From assembly GCA_902610675.1 (NCBI GenBank), contig CACLWP010000004.1, positions 1 to 64,000 on the forward strand: 64,000 nt of DNA, written 5' to 3'. Below are positions 52,640 through 61,830 of the stretch, piece by piece. Under the pieces are notes generated by a model that saw nothing but the letters and a program-made list of their open reading frames with translations, was not told the DNA's origin and ran no database searches. The position numbers were made by a program, and so were the translations under genes. Positions within the stretch are counted from its first letter, which is position 1. Every line of letters starts with the position of its first letter. This DNA comes from an uncultured Pelagibacteraceae bacterium (GTDB lineage Bacteria; Pseudomonadota; Alphaproteobacteria; Pelagibacterales; Pelagibacteraceae).

Positions 52640-53569
52640 ATGAATCATTTTATAAATATAAAAGATATCCCCACAAAGGATTTAAAAAAAATTCTTATTG
52701 ATGCTAAGAAACGAAAAAAATTGAGAAAAAAACTTAATAAACTTGAAGTTGATAAAGGTGCACCTTTAAAAGGAAAACTATTAATACAAATGTTTGAAAA
52801 ATCTAGTCTTAGAACAAGATTAAGTTTCTATTTAGCAATTAAACAACTCGGTGGTAGCACATTAACATTGAGACCTGATGAACTTCATTTATCAAAAGGA
52901 GCAGAGAGTATTCAGGATACAGCTAAAATTTTATCAAATTTTGGAAATGCATTTATGTTAAGAACGGACAGTGATGCAAAATTAGAGGAATTCAAAAAAT
53001 ATCTATCCATTCCAATAATTAATGGATTAAGTCCAAGTTCTCATGCTACCCAAATTTTATCAGATGTTTTTACGATAGAAGAAATAAAAAAAAAACCAAT
53101 ATCGAAACTTAACATAGCTTGGATAGGAGACTCTAACAATGTTCTTAATTCTTTGATAGCTGCATCGGTAAAATTCTCATTTAAACTAAATATTGGATGT
53201 CCAAAAAGTTATCAGCCAAAAAAAGACGTTTTGAAATATATCAAAATTAATAAAAATAAAATTAATATTTTTGAAAGTGCAAAACAAGCTGTAGAAAAAG
53301 TTGATGTGATTTTTTCAGATAAAGTTATATCAATGAACGATCAAGTTAACAAAAAAAAAAAATTAAGTTATTTCAAAAAATTTAAAATTGATAAAAAATT
53401 AATGGCTTACGCAAAAAACGATTGTATTTTTTTACACTGTTTGCCAAGAGGTAAAGAGGTTGATGAAGATGTATTTTTAAGTAAACAATCTAAAGTATGG
53501 CATCAAGCATTAAATAGAGTTCATGTTCAAAAATCTATCTTACTTTATTGTTTTGGAAAGTTAAGGTAA
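52640..53569 (+). CDS. argF: Ornithine carbamoyltransferase
   Basis: MFEKSSLRTRLSF, GSTLTLRPDELHLSKGAESIQDTAKIL, FLHCLPRGKEVDEDVF. Confidence 0.94.
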   Translation: MNHFINIKDIPTKDLKKILIDAKKRKKLRKKLNKLEVDKGAPLKGKLLIQMFEKSSLRTRLSFYLAIKQLGGSTLTLRPDELHLSKGAESIQDTAKILSNFGNAFMLRTDSDAKLEEFKKYLSIPIINGLSPSSHATQILSDVFTIEEIKKKPISKLNIAWIGDSNNVLNSLIAASVKFSFKLNIGCPKSYQPKKDVLKYIKINKNKINIFESAKQAVEKVDVIFSDKVISMNDQVNKKKKLSYFKKFKIDKKLMAYAKNDCIFLHCLPRGKEVDEDVFLSKQSKVWHQALNRVHVQKSILLYCFGKLR

Positions 53570-54103
53570 TGGCATTGGACTGTCAGAATTCTGATTCAGG
53601 TATAAAATAACCGAAGCTCTATCTTTCTCTTTTCTTAAACCTGCAAAAGCCATCTTAGTTCCTTTAATCCATTTAGCTGGTTTTAGAAGGTACCCATTAA
53701 GCTCTTCAAATGTCCATGCTTTTCCGTAGGAGCTTAGAGCTTTAGAATATTTATAATCATCTACTGCACCCACGTTTCTACCAACAACATTATATAATGC
53801 CGGACCAATATTATTTTTTCCATCTTTAACTATAGAATGACATGCAGCACATTTTTTAAAAACTTTTTCTCCTCTAGCAATATCTCCCATAGCAATTAAT
53901 GTGGCTATGTCAATTTTATCTTCAGCAGGTTGTGAGCTTGTTTGTGAACTCACAACAGTAGACTGCTCTACCTCTACTGAGTAACCAGGTGTTTCAGGCT
54001 TTTCAACATGAAAAATCACATTTGAAAGCTTTCCAATACCTATCACTAAAAGTGCAACCATTAACACTGCAGCTATTATTTTATTTAGCTCGAAAGAATC
54101 CAT
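53561..54103 (-). CDS. Membrane-anchored c-type cytochrome (CycM/c552-like)
   Basis: N-terminal TM; GEKVFKKCAACHSI (CxxCH), NIGPALYNVVGRNVG, GTKMAFAGL. Confidence 0.93.
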   Translation of the reverse strand: MDSFELNKIIAAVLMVALLVIGIGKLSNVIFHVEKPETPGYSVEVEQSTVVSSQTSSQPAEDKIDIATLIAMGDIARGEKVFKKCAACHSIVKDGKNNIGPALYNVVGRNVGAVDDYKYSKALSSYGKAWTFEELNGYLLKPAKWIKGTKMAFAGLRKEKDRASVILYLNQNSDSPMPLP

Positions 54104-54209
54104 TTCTTAAAATTATTTTGAACATATAGCACTATAAATATAAAATTGCTTATATTTTTAATGTACATTTTTGCCTCTATTTATATTGTAATGAAAAATT
54201 AAAAGAAAA

Positions 54210-54944
54210 ATGAAGACATTAGTTATAATTCCCTCCAGGTTATCAGCATCAAGACTACCAGGCAAACCCTTACTGAAAATTAATGGATTATCCATCATTT
54301 CTCATGTTTATAAAAAAGCTCAAGAAGCAAATATTGGAGAGGTATTTGTTGCTGCAGAAGATCCAGAAATTATTGAAGATGTGGAAAAAAATGGTGGAGA
54401 AGCAATTTTGACAAACAATAATCACAAAACAGGAACAGATAGAATTTACGAAGCTTTTGTAAAGCTAGGTAGAACAGATATAGATTTAATCATGAACCTA
54501 CAAGGAGATGAACCACTAATGAATATTGAGGATATTCAAAACTTAAATAAGCACATGATCCGGACTAAGCGTGATTTAGGAACTTTAGCAGCAAAAATTA
54601 GCAATAAAAAGGTTTTTGAAAATCATGATATAGTCAAGGTAATTACAGAAGAAAGTTTAGATTACATAAAATTTCCTCGAGCAATAAATTTTATGAGAAA
54701 ATTAGATAAAGAAAATAATCAGACTTATCATCATTTAGGAATTTATTGCTATAATGTAGAAATATTAAAAAGATTTATTTCTTTCAAACAATCTCAAAAT
54801 GAAATTGAAAATAGATTGGAACAGTTAAGAGCATTAGATAATAACATTAATGTCAATGTAGCTCTTGCTAAATCATCACCGATTGGAGTAGATACCAAGG
54901 AAGATTTTATGGCTATAAAAAAAATAATGGAATATAAGTCATAA
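54210..54944 (+). CDS. kdsB: 3-deoxy-manno-octulosonate cytidylyltransferase
   Basis: VIIPSRLSASRLPGKPLLKINGLSII, NLQGDEPLM, LEQLRAL. Confidence 0.95.
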   Translation: MKTLVIIPSRLSASRLPGKPLLKINGLSIISHVYKKAQEANIGEVFVAAEDPEIIEDVEKNGGEAILTNNNHKTGTDRIYEAFVKLGRTDIDLIMNLQGDEPLMNIEDIQNLNKHMIRTKRDLGTLAAKISNKKVFENHDIVKVITEESLDYIKFPRAINFMRKLDKENNQTYHHLGIYCYNVEILKRFISFKQSQNEIENRLEQLRALDNNINVNVALAKSSPIGVDTKEDFMAIKKIMEYKS

Positions 54945-55780
54945 TGAGTAAAATTTATTTTCAAGGAACTTTCGGAGCTTATTCGCACTTGGCTGCCTTA
55001 TCTATAGACGCTAAAGCTGAGGTCGTGCCTTGCAAAACTTTTGATGATTGCTTTTCTAAAGCATCAAAAGATGCAAATTCCAAAATTATAATTCCAGAAT
55101 CTAATAGAATTACTGGTAATATAGGAATTGAATATTTGATTTTTGAGCACAGATTAAATATTTACGCTGAGTATTTTCAAAAAGTACAACATAATTTATT
55201 GGGTTTACCTGGAATAAAAGTTTCAGAAATTAAAGATGTTTATTCACATGCCCAAGCACTATCGCAATGTTCAAAGTTTATAAAATCAAATAATCTTATT
55301 GAACATGTAAGAGCTGACACAGCTGGATCTGCAGAGATGGTTTCAAAAAATAAAGACAAAACCAAAGCTGCAATAGCATCATCATTAAGTGCTAAAACGT
55401 ATAATTTAGAAATTATAAAAAATAATATAGAAAATGAAAAAGGAAACTTAACAAGATTTCTTGTTATGGGTAAAAATATATCACAACCGGAATTTAGTGG
55501 AAAAAAATATATTACTTCTTTTTTATTTAAATTAAAAAGTAAACCCGCAGCTTTATATCAATCTTTAGGAGGGTTTGCTATCAATGGAGTAAATCTAACA
55601 AAGTTACAAAGTTATCCTGAAAAAAATTCTTTCGACTCTTTTTTCTTTTTATGTGATTTAGACGGACATATTGAAGAACCAAGAGTACAAAAATCACTTG
55701 AGGACTTAGGATTACATTGTCAAGATTTTCACGTCCTAGGTGTTTTTGAAGCCGACAAACAACGAGAAATAAATAAATAA
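54944..55780 (+). CDS. pheA: Prephenate dehydratase
   Basis: FQGTFGAYSHLAA, PESNRITGNIGI, HAQALSQCSKFI, ADTAGSAEMV, LTKLQSYPE (ACT). Confidence 0.94.
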   Translation: MSKIYFQGTFGAYSHLAALSIDAKAEVVPCKTFDDCFSKASKDANSKIIIPESNRITGNIGIEYLIFEHRLNIYAEYFQKVQHNLLGLPGIKVSEIKDVYSHAQALSQCSKFIKSNNLIEHVRADTAGSAEMVSKNKDKTKAAIASSLSAKTYNLEIIKNNIENEKGNLTRFLVMGKNISQPEFSGKKYITSFLFKLKSKPAALYQSLGGFAINGVNLTKLQSYPEKNSFDSFFFLCDLDGHIEEPRVQKSLEDLGLHCQDFHVLGVFEADKQREINK

Positions 55781-55786
55781 CTTTTC

Positions 55787-55816
55787 TTGTAGATAAGAAA
55801 TTATTACTGTTATAAT
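55787..55816 (+). promoter_or_regulatory. Putative sigma70-type promoter of the SRP RNA gene (TTGTAG, 18 nt, TATAAT)
   Basis: -35-like TTGTAG at 55787-55792 and -10 TATAAT at 55811-55816, just upstream of the SRP RNA. Confidence 0.6.
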
Positions 55817-55820
55817 AGTT

Positions 55821-55908
55821 TTGGAGGCTAGAGGTGGATGCTGCTTGAACCCGATCAGATCTTAACGGAAGCAGTCGTAAAGACAGTTTTTCAGGTTCTA
55901 GTCTCCTC
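55821..55908 (+). ncRNA. ffs: Signal recognition particle 4.5S RNA
   Basis: ggaggctagagg...ctagtctcc terminal stem; TTGAACCCGATCAGATCTTAACGGAAGCAGTCGTAA matches helix 8 (GGTCAGGTCCGGAAGGAAGCAGCC); directly upstream of dnaX. Confidence 0.92.
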
Positions 55909-55914
55909 GTAAAT

Positions 55915-57561
55915 ATGACCAATGATTCAAAAGTATTAGCACTTAAATATAGACCACAAAATTTTGATGATCTTATTGGTCAAGATGTAGTTGCAGAAAC
56001 TATAACAAATTCAATAGTAGTTAATAAAGTTCCTAACGCATATTTATTCACTGGAATAAGAGGAGTAGGGAAAACTACTATAGCAAGAATAGTCGCGAAG
56101 GCACTTAATTGTAAAAATGGAATTCAAAAAAATTGTCAAAATAAATGTGATAACTGTCAGGCGATAACTAATTCTAATCACATTGATGTTTTAGAAATGG
56201 ATGCTGCGAGCAGAACTGGTGTTGACGATGTAAGAGAATTAATAGAATTTTCAAGATATGGACCAACTTCATCAAAGTATAAAATTTTTATAATTGATGA
56301 GGTTCATATGTTGAGTAAACAAGCATTCAATGCTTTGTTGAAAACTTTAGAAGAACCTCCAGAATATTTAAAGTTTATTTTTGCTACAACTGAAATTAAA
56401 AAAATCCCAGTCACAGTTATATCTAGATGTCAAAGATTTGATTTATCAAGAATTAAATCCTCTGAATTATTCAGTTACATCAAAAATATTAAAGATAAAG
56501 AGGGAGGCAAAATCACTGATGATGCGTTAAAATTAATAGTAAAAATTTCCGAAGGTTCAGTAAGAGATGCACTATCCTTATTAGATAGAGCATTGTTGAC
56601 TTTAGACTCAAAAACTCAACTAGATTTAAAATCAGCTCAAAAAATTTTTGGTTTTTTTGATAAATCACAGTTAATCGATTTATTTGAATTTATTCTTAAA
56701 GGAGACGAGACTAAAGTTATAGAGATTTATAGAAAAATTTATGATCAAGGTGTTGAGCCAAAGATCTTCATTAATGATTTTTTAGAATTACTTTATTACT
56801 TTAAAAATATAGAGTCGCTAACCTTAGAAAGCACAAATTTTTCACTAAATGACAAAGAATTTCAAAAGATTAAAGATTTAAATAAAAATCTAGACTCAAG
56901 TGTATTGATTTTATTTTGGCAATTTACAATTTCAACTCTTGATGAACTTGCCATAGTTTCCAATCAACATTTATCAATGGAAATGTTTTTGTTAAGGCTT
57001 ATGCATTTAAGTTCGATAAAATTAGAAAAAAATACTGATAAAAATTTTGTAAGCGAAAATCCAGTTATAGATAAAAAAACTAATGATCAATCAAAACTAA
57101 TAAATCAAATTAAGAATATTTATCAAGAAGAGAAAAGTAAACCTGAAATACATAAAGAAATAAAATCTGAAAAAAAAATATTTATTAATAGTTTTGAAAA
57201 ATTAATACAGACTTGTGTTGATAAAAAAGAAATTAAACTAAAGTATGAACTGGAAAAAAATGTCAATCTTGTAAAATTTGAAGAAAATATGATTGAGATA
57301 TCTTTTAATGAAAATTTAGATAAAAATTTTGTTAAAGACCTTTCCTTAAAACTTTTAGATTGGACAGGTGAAAGATGGATTATTTCATTTAGTAAATTAA
57401 AAGGTGACATTTCAATGAGGGAAAAAGAACAGAAAATAAAGAAATCTTTAATGGAAGAAGCAAAAAATTCAAAAATTTACAAAGACGTAATAAAAAATTT
57501 TCCTGATGCAGAATTAATCGATGTTAATTTAAATAAAAAAGAGGATGATGCTGATGACTGA
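55915..57561 (+). CDS. dnaX: DNA polymerase III subunit gamma/tau
   Basis: LALKYRPQNFDDLIGQDVV, LFTGIRGVGKTTIARIVAKALNC, FIIDEVHMLSKQAFNALLKTLEEPPEY. Confidence 0.96.
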   Translation: MTNDSKVLALKYRPQNFDDLIGQDVVAETITNSIVVNKVPNAYLFTGIRGVGKTTIARIVAKALNCKNGIQKNCQNKCDNCQAITNSNHIDVLEMDAASRTGVDDVRELIEFSRYGPTSSKYKIFIIDEVHMLSKQAFNALLKTLEEPPEYLKFIFATTEIKKIPVTVISRCQRFDLSRIKSSELFSYIKNIKDKEGGKITDDALKLIVKISEGSVRDALSLLDRALLTLDSKTQLDLKSAQKIFGFFDKSQLIDLFEFILKGDETKVIEIYRKIYDQGVEPKIFINDFLELLYYFKNIESLTLESTNFSLNDKEFQKIKDLNKNLDSSVLILFWQFTISTLDELAIVSNQHLSMEMFLLRLMHLSSIKLEKNTDKNFVSENPVIDKKTNDQSKLINQIKNIYQEEKSKPEIHKEIKSEKKIFINSFEKLIQTCVDKKEIKLKYELEKNVNLVKFEENMIEISFNENLDKNFVKDLSLKLLDWTGERWIISFSKLKGDISMREKEQKIKKSLMEEAKNSKIYKDVIKNFPDAELIDVNLNKKEDDADD

Positions 57562-57871
57562 TTTTACAAAAATTTTAGATAAAGCAAAAGAACTTGAGTC
57601 TAAAATGAAAGAGAGTCAAAAAAAAATTAAGGAAATAAGAGTTGAGGGAGTTTCAGGTTCAAACTCAGTAAAAGTAATTCTAGACGGCGAAGGAGAGATT
57701 CAATCAATCAAATTATCAGAGGAAATTATGAAAGAAGAAAAAACTATAATAGAAGATTTAATAGTTGCAGCACATAACAGTGCTAAGTCACAACTCAAAA
57801 CAAAAACAGCTGAAGAAATTTCAAAAGCGACAGGTGGACTTGGGATACCTGGATTTAAGTGGCCACTATAG
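57545..57871 (+). CDS. YbaB/EbfC family nucleoid-associated protein (start may be 57554)
   Basis: MTDFTKILDKAKELESKMKESQKKIKEIRVEGVSGSNSVKVILDGEGEIQSIKL; between dnaX and recR. Confidence 0.93.
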   Translation: MMLMTDFTKILDKAKELESKMKESQKKIKEIRVEGVSGSNSVKVILDGEGEIQSIKLSEEIMKEEKTIIEDLIVAAHNSAKSQLKTKTAEEISKATGGLGIPGFKWPL

Positions 57872-57874
57872 TAA

Positions 57875-58486
57875 ATGCAAAATATCTCAGAGATAGAAGA
57901 ACTTATTAAGTTGATATCAAAATTACCAGGGCTAGGACCTAAATCAGCAAAAAGAATTGTTTTAAAATTAGTAAATAACAGAAATGAGCTTGTAAAGCCA
58001 TTGGCGAATACGTTGGCTCAAGTTTATAAAAACGTTGTGAGATGTAATTTATGTGGCACCTTAAAGTCTAATTTAGCCGGATGTTCAAATTGTGAAAGTA
58101 CAAAAAATAAATTTAAAAAAATTTGTGTAGTTGAAGATATTGCTGATCAGTGGTCGATTGAGAATTCAAATATTTTTCAAGGGTATTTTCATATTTTAGG
58201 TGGAACGATTTCATCTGCTGGTAATAAAAAAGAGGATTTATTAATCAATTCTTTGATTGAAAGAGTAAAGAAAGAGAAAATTGATGAAGTTATTTTAGCA
58301 ACTAGTGCAACAGTTGAAGGCCAAACGACAGCTTTTTATATTCAGGACAGTTTATCAAATATAGATGTTAAGATCACAAAATTAGCTCAAGGGTTGCCTG
58401 TTGGTGGAGAAATTGAAAATCTTGATGATGGCACACTTCTTTCTGCTTTTAAAAATAGATCTAAACTAAATTCTAATTCAAGCTGA
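57875..58486 (+). CDS. recR: Recombination protein RecR
   Basis: [51 protein letters not shown]-like [18 protein letters not shown]. Confidence 0.96.
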   Translation: MQNISEIEELIKLISKLPGLGPKSAKRIVLKLVNNRNELVKPLANTLAQVYKNVVRCNLCGTLKSNLAGCSNCESTKNKFKKICVVEDIADQWSIENSNIFQGYFHILGGTISSAGNKKEDLLINSLIERVKKEKIDEVILATSATVEGQTTAFYIQDSLSNIDVKITKLAQGLPVGGEIENLDDGTLLSAFKNRSKLNSNSS

Positions 58487-60634
58487 TTTTTTTTTTAATC
58501 GATTTAAATGTAATAATGGTTCTGTATACCCTGAAGGCTGATCTTTCCCCTTAAAAATAAGTTCACATGCAGTTTGAAATGCTACGGACCTATCATAATC
58601 AAAGCTCATTTTAATATAATTTTGATCATTTTCATTTTGTTTATCCACAATTTTTGCCATTTCTCTCATTATTTCCATAACTTGCATTTTTGTTGTAACA
58701 CCGTGATGTACCCAGTTTGCAATATGCTGAGAAGAAATTCTTAAAGTTGCTCTATCTTCCATTAAGCCAATATTATTTATGTCTGGTACTTTGGAGCAAC
58801 CTACACCTTGATCAATCCATCTTACAACGTAACCAAGTAACGTCTGCGCAGAATTTGAGATTTCTTTATTGATTTCATCAACCGACCAATTTGGTCTATC
58901 TGCAATTGGGATAGTGAGTAAATCATCAATTTCAGCCTTGTCTCTTTTTGACAACTTTTTTTGAACATCGAAAATATTTATATCGTGATAATGTAAAGCA
59001 TGAAGAGCTGCTGCGGTTGGAGATGGAACCCATGCACAATTCGCTCCTGCTTTAAGATGACCAGTTTTTTGATCTAGCATGTCTCTCATTTTATCAGGCA
59101 TAGCCCACATTCCCTTACCGATTTGAGCCTTACCGGAAAATCCACAGGCCAAACCTATATCAACATTGTTATTCTCATAAGCCCCAATCCATTTCGAGGA
59201 TTTCATATCACCCTTTTTAATCATTGGTCCAGCTTCCATTGATGTATGCATTTCATCACCTGTACGATCAAGGAAACCAGTGTTTATGAAGAAAACTCTA
59301 TGTTTTAAGGTTCTAATACATTCTTTGAGATTTGATGAAGTTCTTCTCTCCTCATCCATAATTCCAATTTTGCAAGTGTATTTTTTTAATTTTAATACTT
59401 CTTCAACTTTAGTAAAAATTTCATTGGTAAATGCTGTTTCATCTGGGCCATGCATTTTTGGTTTTACAATATATATTGAACCAGTTCTTGAATTTCCTTT
59501 TTTTTTAATATCATGAAGGGCTGCTGCGGTTGTAATAAAAGCATCCATTAATCCCTCAGGGATTTCACTCCCATCTTTTAATATTATTGAAGGATTAGTC
59601 ATCAAATGACCAACATTTCTTATTAACAAAAGACTTCTACCGTGTAATTTTAATCCTTTACCATCTTTTGAAATATAACTTCTGTTTGGATTAAGTTTTC
59701 TCTCCAATATTTTTCCCTCTTTCTCAAATTGTGTTACGAGATCTCCTTTCATTAATCCAAGCCAATTTTTATAACAAAGTACTTTATCTTCAGCATCTAC
59801 TGCAGCAACACTATCTTCGTTATCACATATTGTTGATACCGCAGACTCTATTATCACATCACTTATGCCTGCGTGATCCTGTTGAGCACTAAAAGCTCTT
59901 GGATTTTTTAGTATTTCAATATGAAGTTTATTATTTTTTAATATTATTGCTGACGGGTTATCTGCTTCACCTCGATGACCAATAAACTTATCTTTGTCTT
60001 TTAAAGTTGTTACATCAATACCTTTTAAAACTTTTAATTCTTTATTTTGAATTGCTAGTCCTGTTATTTTTCTCCAGCTAAAATCTTTTAAAGTAAAATA
60101 TTTATCTAAAAATTCTCTACCATATTTAATTACAAGTTCTCCACGCTCTGGATCATATCTTTCTGAGGTGCTATCTTCAGACTCTTCAATTACATCAGTT
60201 CCATACAAACTATCATATAAACTCATCCACCTTGCGTTGGCTGCATTTAATGCATATCGAGCGTTCATTATTGGAACAACTAATTGAGGACCGGCTATTG
60301 TGGCTATTTCCTCATCAATATTATTTGTCTCAATTTTAAAATCTGGGCCTTCATCTTTAAGATAACCAATATCTTTTAAAAATATTTTATACTTTTCAAT
60401 TTTTATATCTTTACCTTTGTTTTCAATGTGCCACTTATCAATTTTTTTTTGAAGTCTTTCCCTAATCTTAAGTAGTTCCTTATTTTTAGGGGCTAGTTCA
60501 TGAACTGCCTTGTCAAAGCCTTTCCAAAACTTTTCTGGGGAGATATCAGTTCCATTAAATAACTCATTATTTACGAAATGTAATAATTCCGCTGATACTT
60601 TAAGATTGTTTACAGAATGATATTTTGATGTCAT
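58478..60634 (-). CDS. glcB: Malate synthase G (frame open to 60703; canonical start probably 60634)
   Basis: [83 protein letters not shown]. Confidence 0.95.
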   Translation of the reverse strand: MTSKYHSVNNLKVSAELLHFVNNELFNGTDISPEKFWKGFDKAVHELAPKNKELLKIRERLQKKIDKWHIENKGKDIKIEKYKIFLKDIGYLKDEGPDFKIETNNIDEEIATIAGPQLVVPIMNARYALNAANARWMSLYDSLYGTDVIEESEDSTSERYDPERGELVIKYGREFLDKYFTLKDFSWRKITGLAIQNKELKVLKGIDVTTLKDKDKFIGHRGEADNPSAIILKNNKLHIEILKNPRAFSAQQDHAGISDVIIESAVSTICDNEDSVAAVDAEDKVLCYKNWLGLMKGDLVTQFEKEGKILERKLNPNRSYISKDGKGLKLHGRSLLLIRNVGHLMTNPSIILKDGSEIPEGLMDAFITTAAALHDIKKKGNSRTGSIYIVKPKMHGPDETAFTNEIFTKVEEVLKLKKYTCKIGIMDEERRTSSNLKECIRTLKHRVFFINTGFLDRTGDEMHTSMEAGPMIKKGDMKSSKWIGAYENNNVDIGLACGFSGKAQIGKGMWAMPDKMRDMLDQKTGHLKAGANCAWVPSPTAAALHALHYHDINIFDVQKKLSKRDKAEIDDLLTIPIADRPNWSVDEINKEISNSAQTLLGYVVRWIDQGVGCSKVPDINNIGLMEDRATLRISSQHIANWVHHGVTTKMQVMEIMREMAKIVDKQNENDQNYIKMSFDYDRSVAFQTACELIFKGKDQPSGYTEPLLHLNRLKKKSA

Positions 60635-60732
60635 GTGGAAATATTTAAACCCTAGTTTATTTAAGTCAAATACATAATAGCACCATGGACATTTTATTGT
60701 CATTTTTCTTATATAAGTATTAGCATGTTAAT

Positions 60733-61830
60733 ATGAAAAATTATTTAAATTTTGAAACAGATATAAAAAATCTTGAAAATGAATTAGAAAAATTAAAAGA
60801 TCCTTTTAATCAAGAAGGGTTGTCAGAAGTTGATACAAAAAAAATTTCTAAAACTCAGGAAGAAATTGATGACAAGCTAAGAAATATTTATAAAAACTTA
60901 GATCCCTGGCAAATTACATTAGTTGCAAGGCACGAGGATAGACCTAAATCAAAGTTTTTTATTGATAATTTGTTTGAGGATTTTATCTTATTAGAGGGTG
61001 ATAGATATTATGGTGAAGATAAATCAGTAATCACAGGTTTAGCAAAGTTCAGAAATCAATCAGTATTAGTAATTGGTCAAGAAAAGGGGGAAAACTTAGA
61101 AACTAGAATTGATAGAAACTTTGGCATGATGAGGCCAGAAGGTTATAGAAAAACTATTAGGTTAATGGAACTTGCAGATAAGTTTAATATACCTATTATA
61201 TCTTTTATAGATACTCCTGGTGCATATCCGGGAGTTGGTGCAGAAGAGAGAGGACAAGCAGAAGCTATTGCGAGATCTATTGAGTGTAGTATGAAACTAA
61301 AGGTTCCAACACTAGCCGTTGTTATAGGAGAAGGAGGGTCCGGCGGTGCAATTGCTCTAGCTTCATCAAATAAAGTTTTAATGCTTGAGAATGCAATTTA
61401 TTCAGTAATCTCTCCTGAGGGATGTGCAACAATATTGTGGAGAGATCCAAAAAAAATGCTCGATGCTGCAAAAGCAATGAAACTGTCTGCTAAAGATTTA
61501 TTAGAATTAAATATTATTGATGAAATAATTCCAGAACCTTTAGGTGGTGCCCATAGAGACAGAGATATGATTTTAGAGAATATTAGGAATTCTATTTCGA
61601 AAAATTTAGATTATTTTAAAACCTTAACAGCTGAGGAAATTCTTAATCATAGAAAAGATAAGTTCTTAAAAATTGGGAGGAGTAAAGGATTTGTATCTAG
61701 TCCTGAGAGCTTAAGCGCAGTTCAAACTTCTGGATTAGATTTTAAAGAAATAATTAAATCTAAAAAAAATGTTGCAATTGTTGTAGCAACGGTAGTTATT
61801 ATAGCTGCACTGACTTTATTTATTTTATAA
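60733..61830 (+). CDS. accA: Acetyl-CoA carboxylase carboxyltransferase subunit alpha with C-terminal hydrophobic tail
   Basis: NFGMMRPEGYRKTIRLMELADKFNIPIISFIDTPGAYPGVGAEERGQAEAIA, EGGSGGAIAL; C-terminal KSKKNVAIVVATVVIIAALTLFIL. Confidence 0.95.
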   Translation: MKNYLNFETDIKNLENELEKLKDPFNQEGLSEVDTKKISKTQEEIDDKLRNIYKNLDPWQITLVARHEDRPKSKFFIDNLFEDFILLEGDRYYGEDKSVITGLAKFRNQSVLVIGQEKGENLETRIDRNFGMMRPEGYRKTIRLMELADKFNIPIISFIDTPGAYPGVGAEERGQAEAIARSIECSMKLKVPTLAVVIGEGGSGGAIALASSNKVLMLENAIYSVISPEGCATILWRDPKKMLDAAKAMKLSAKDLLELNIIDEIIPEPLGGAHRDRDMILENIRNSISKNLDYFKTLTAEEILNHRKDKFLKIGRSKGFVSSPESLSAVQTSGLDFKEIIKSKKNVAIVVATVVIIAALTLFIL

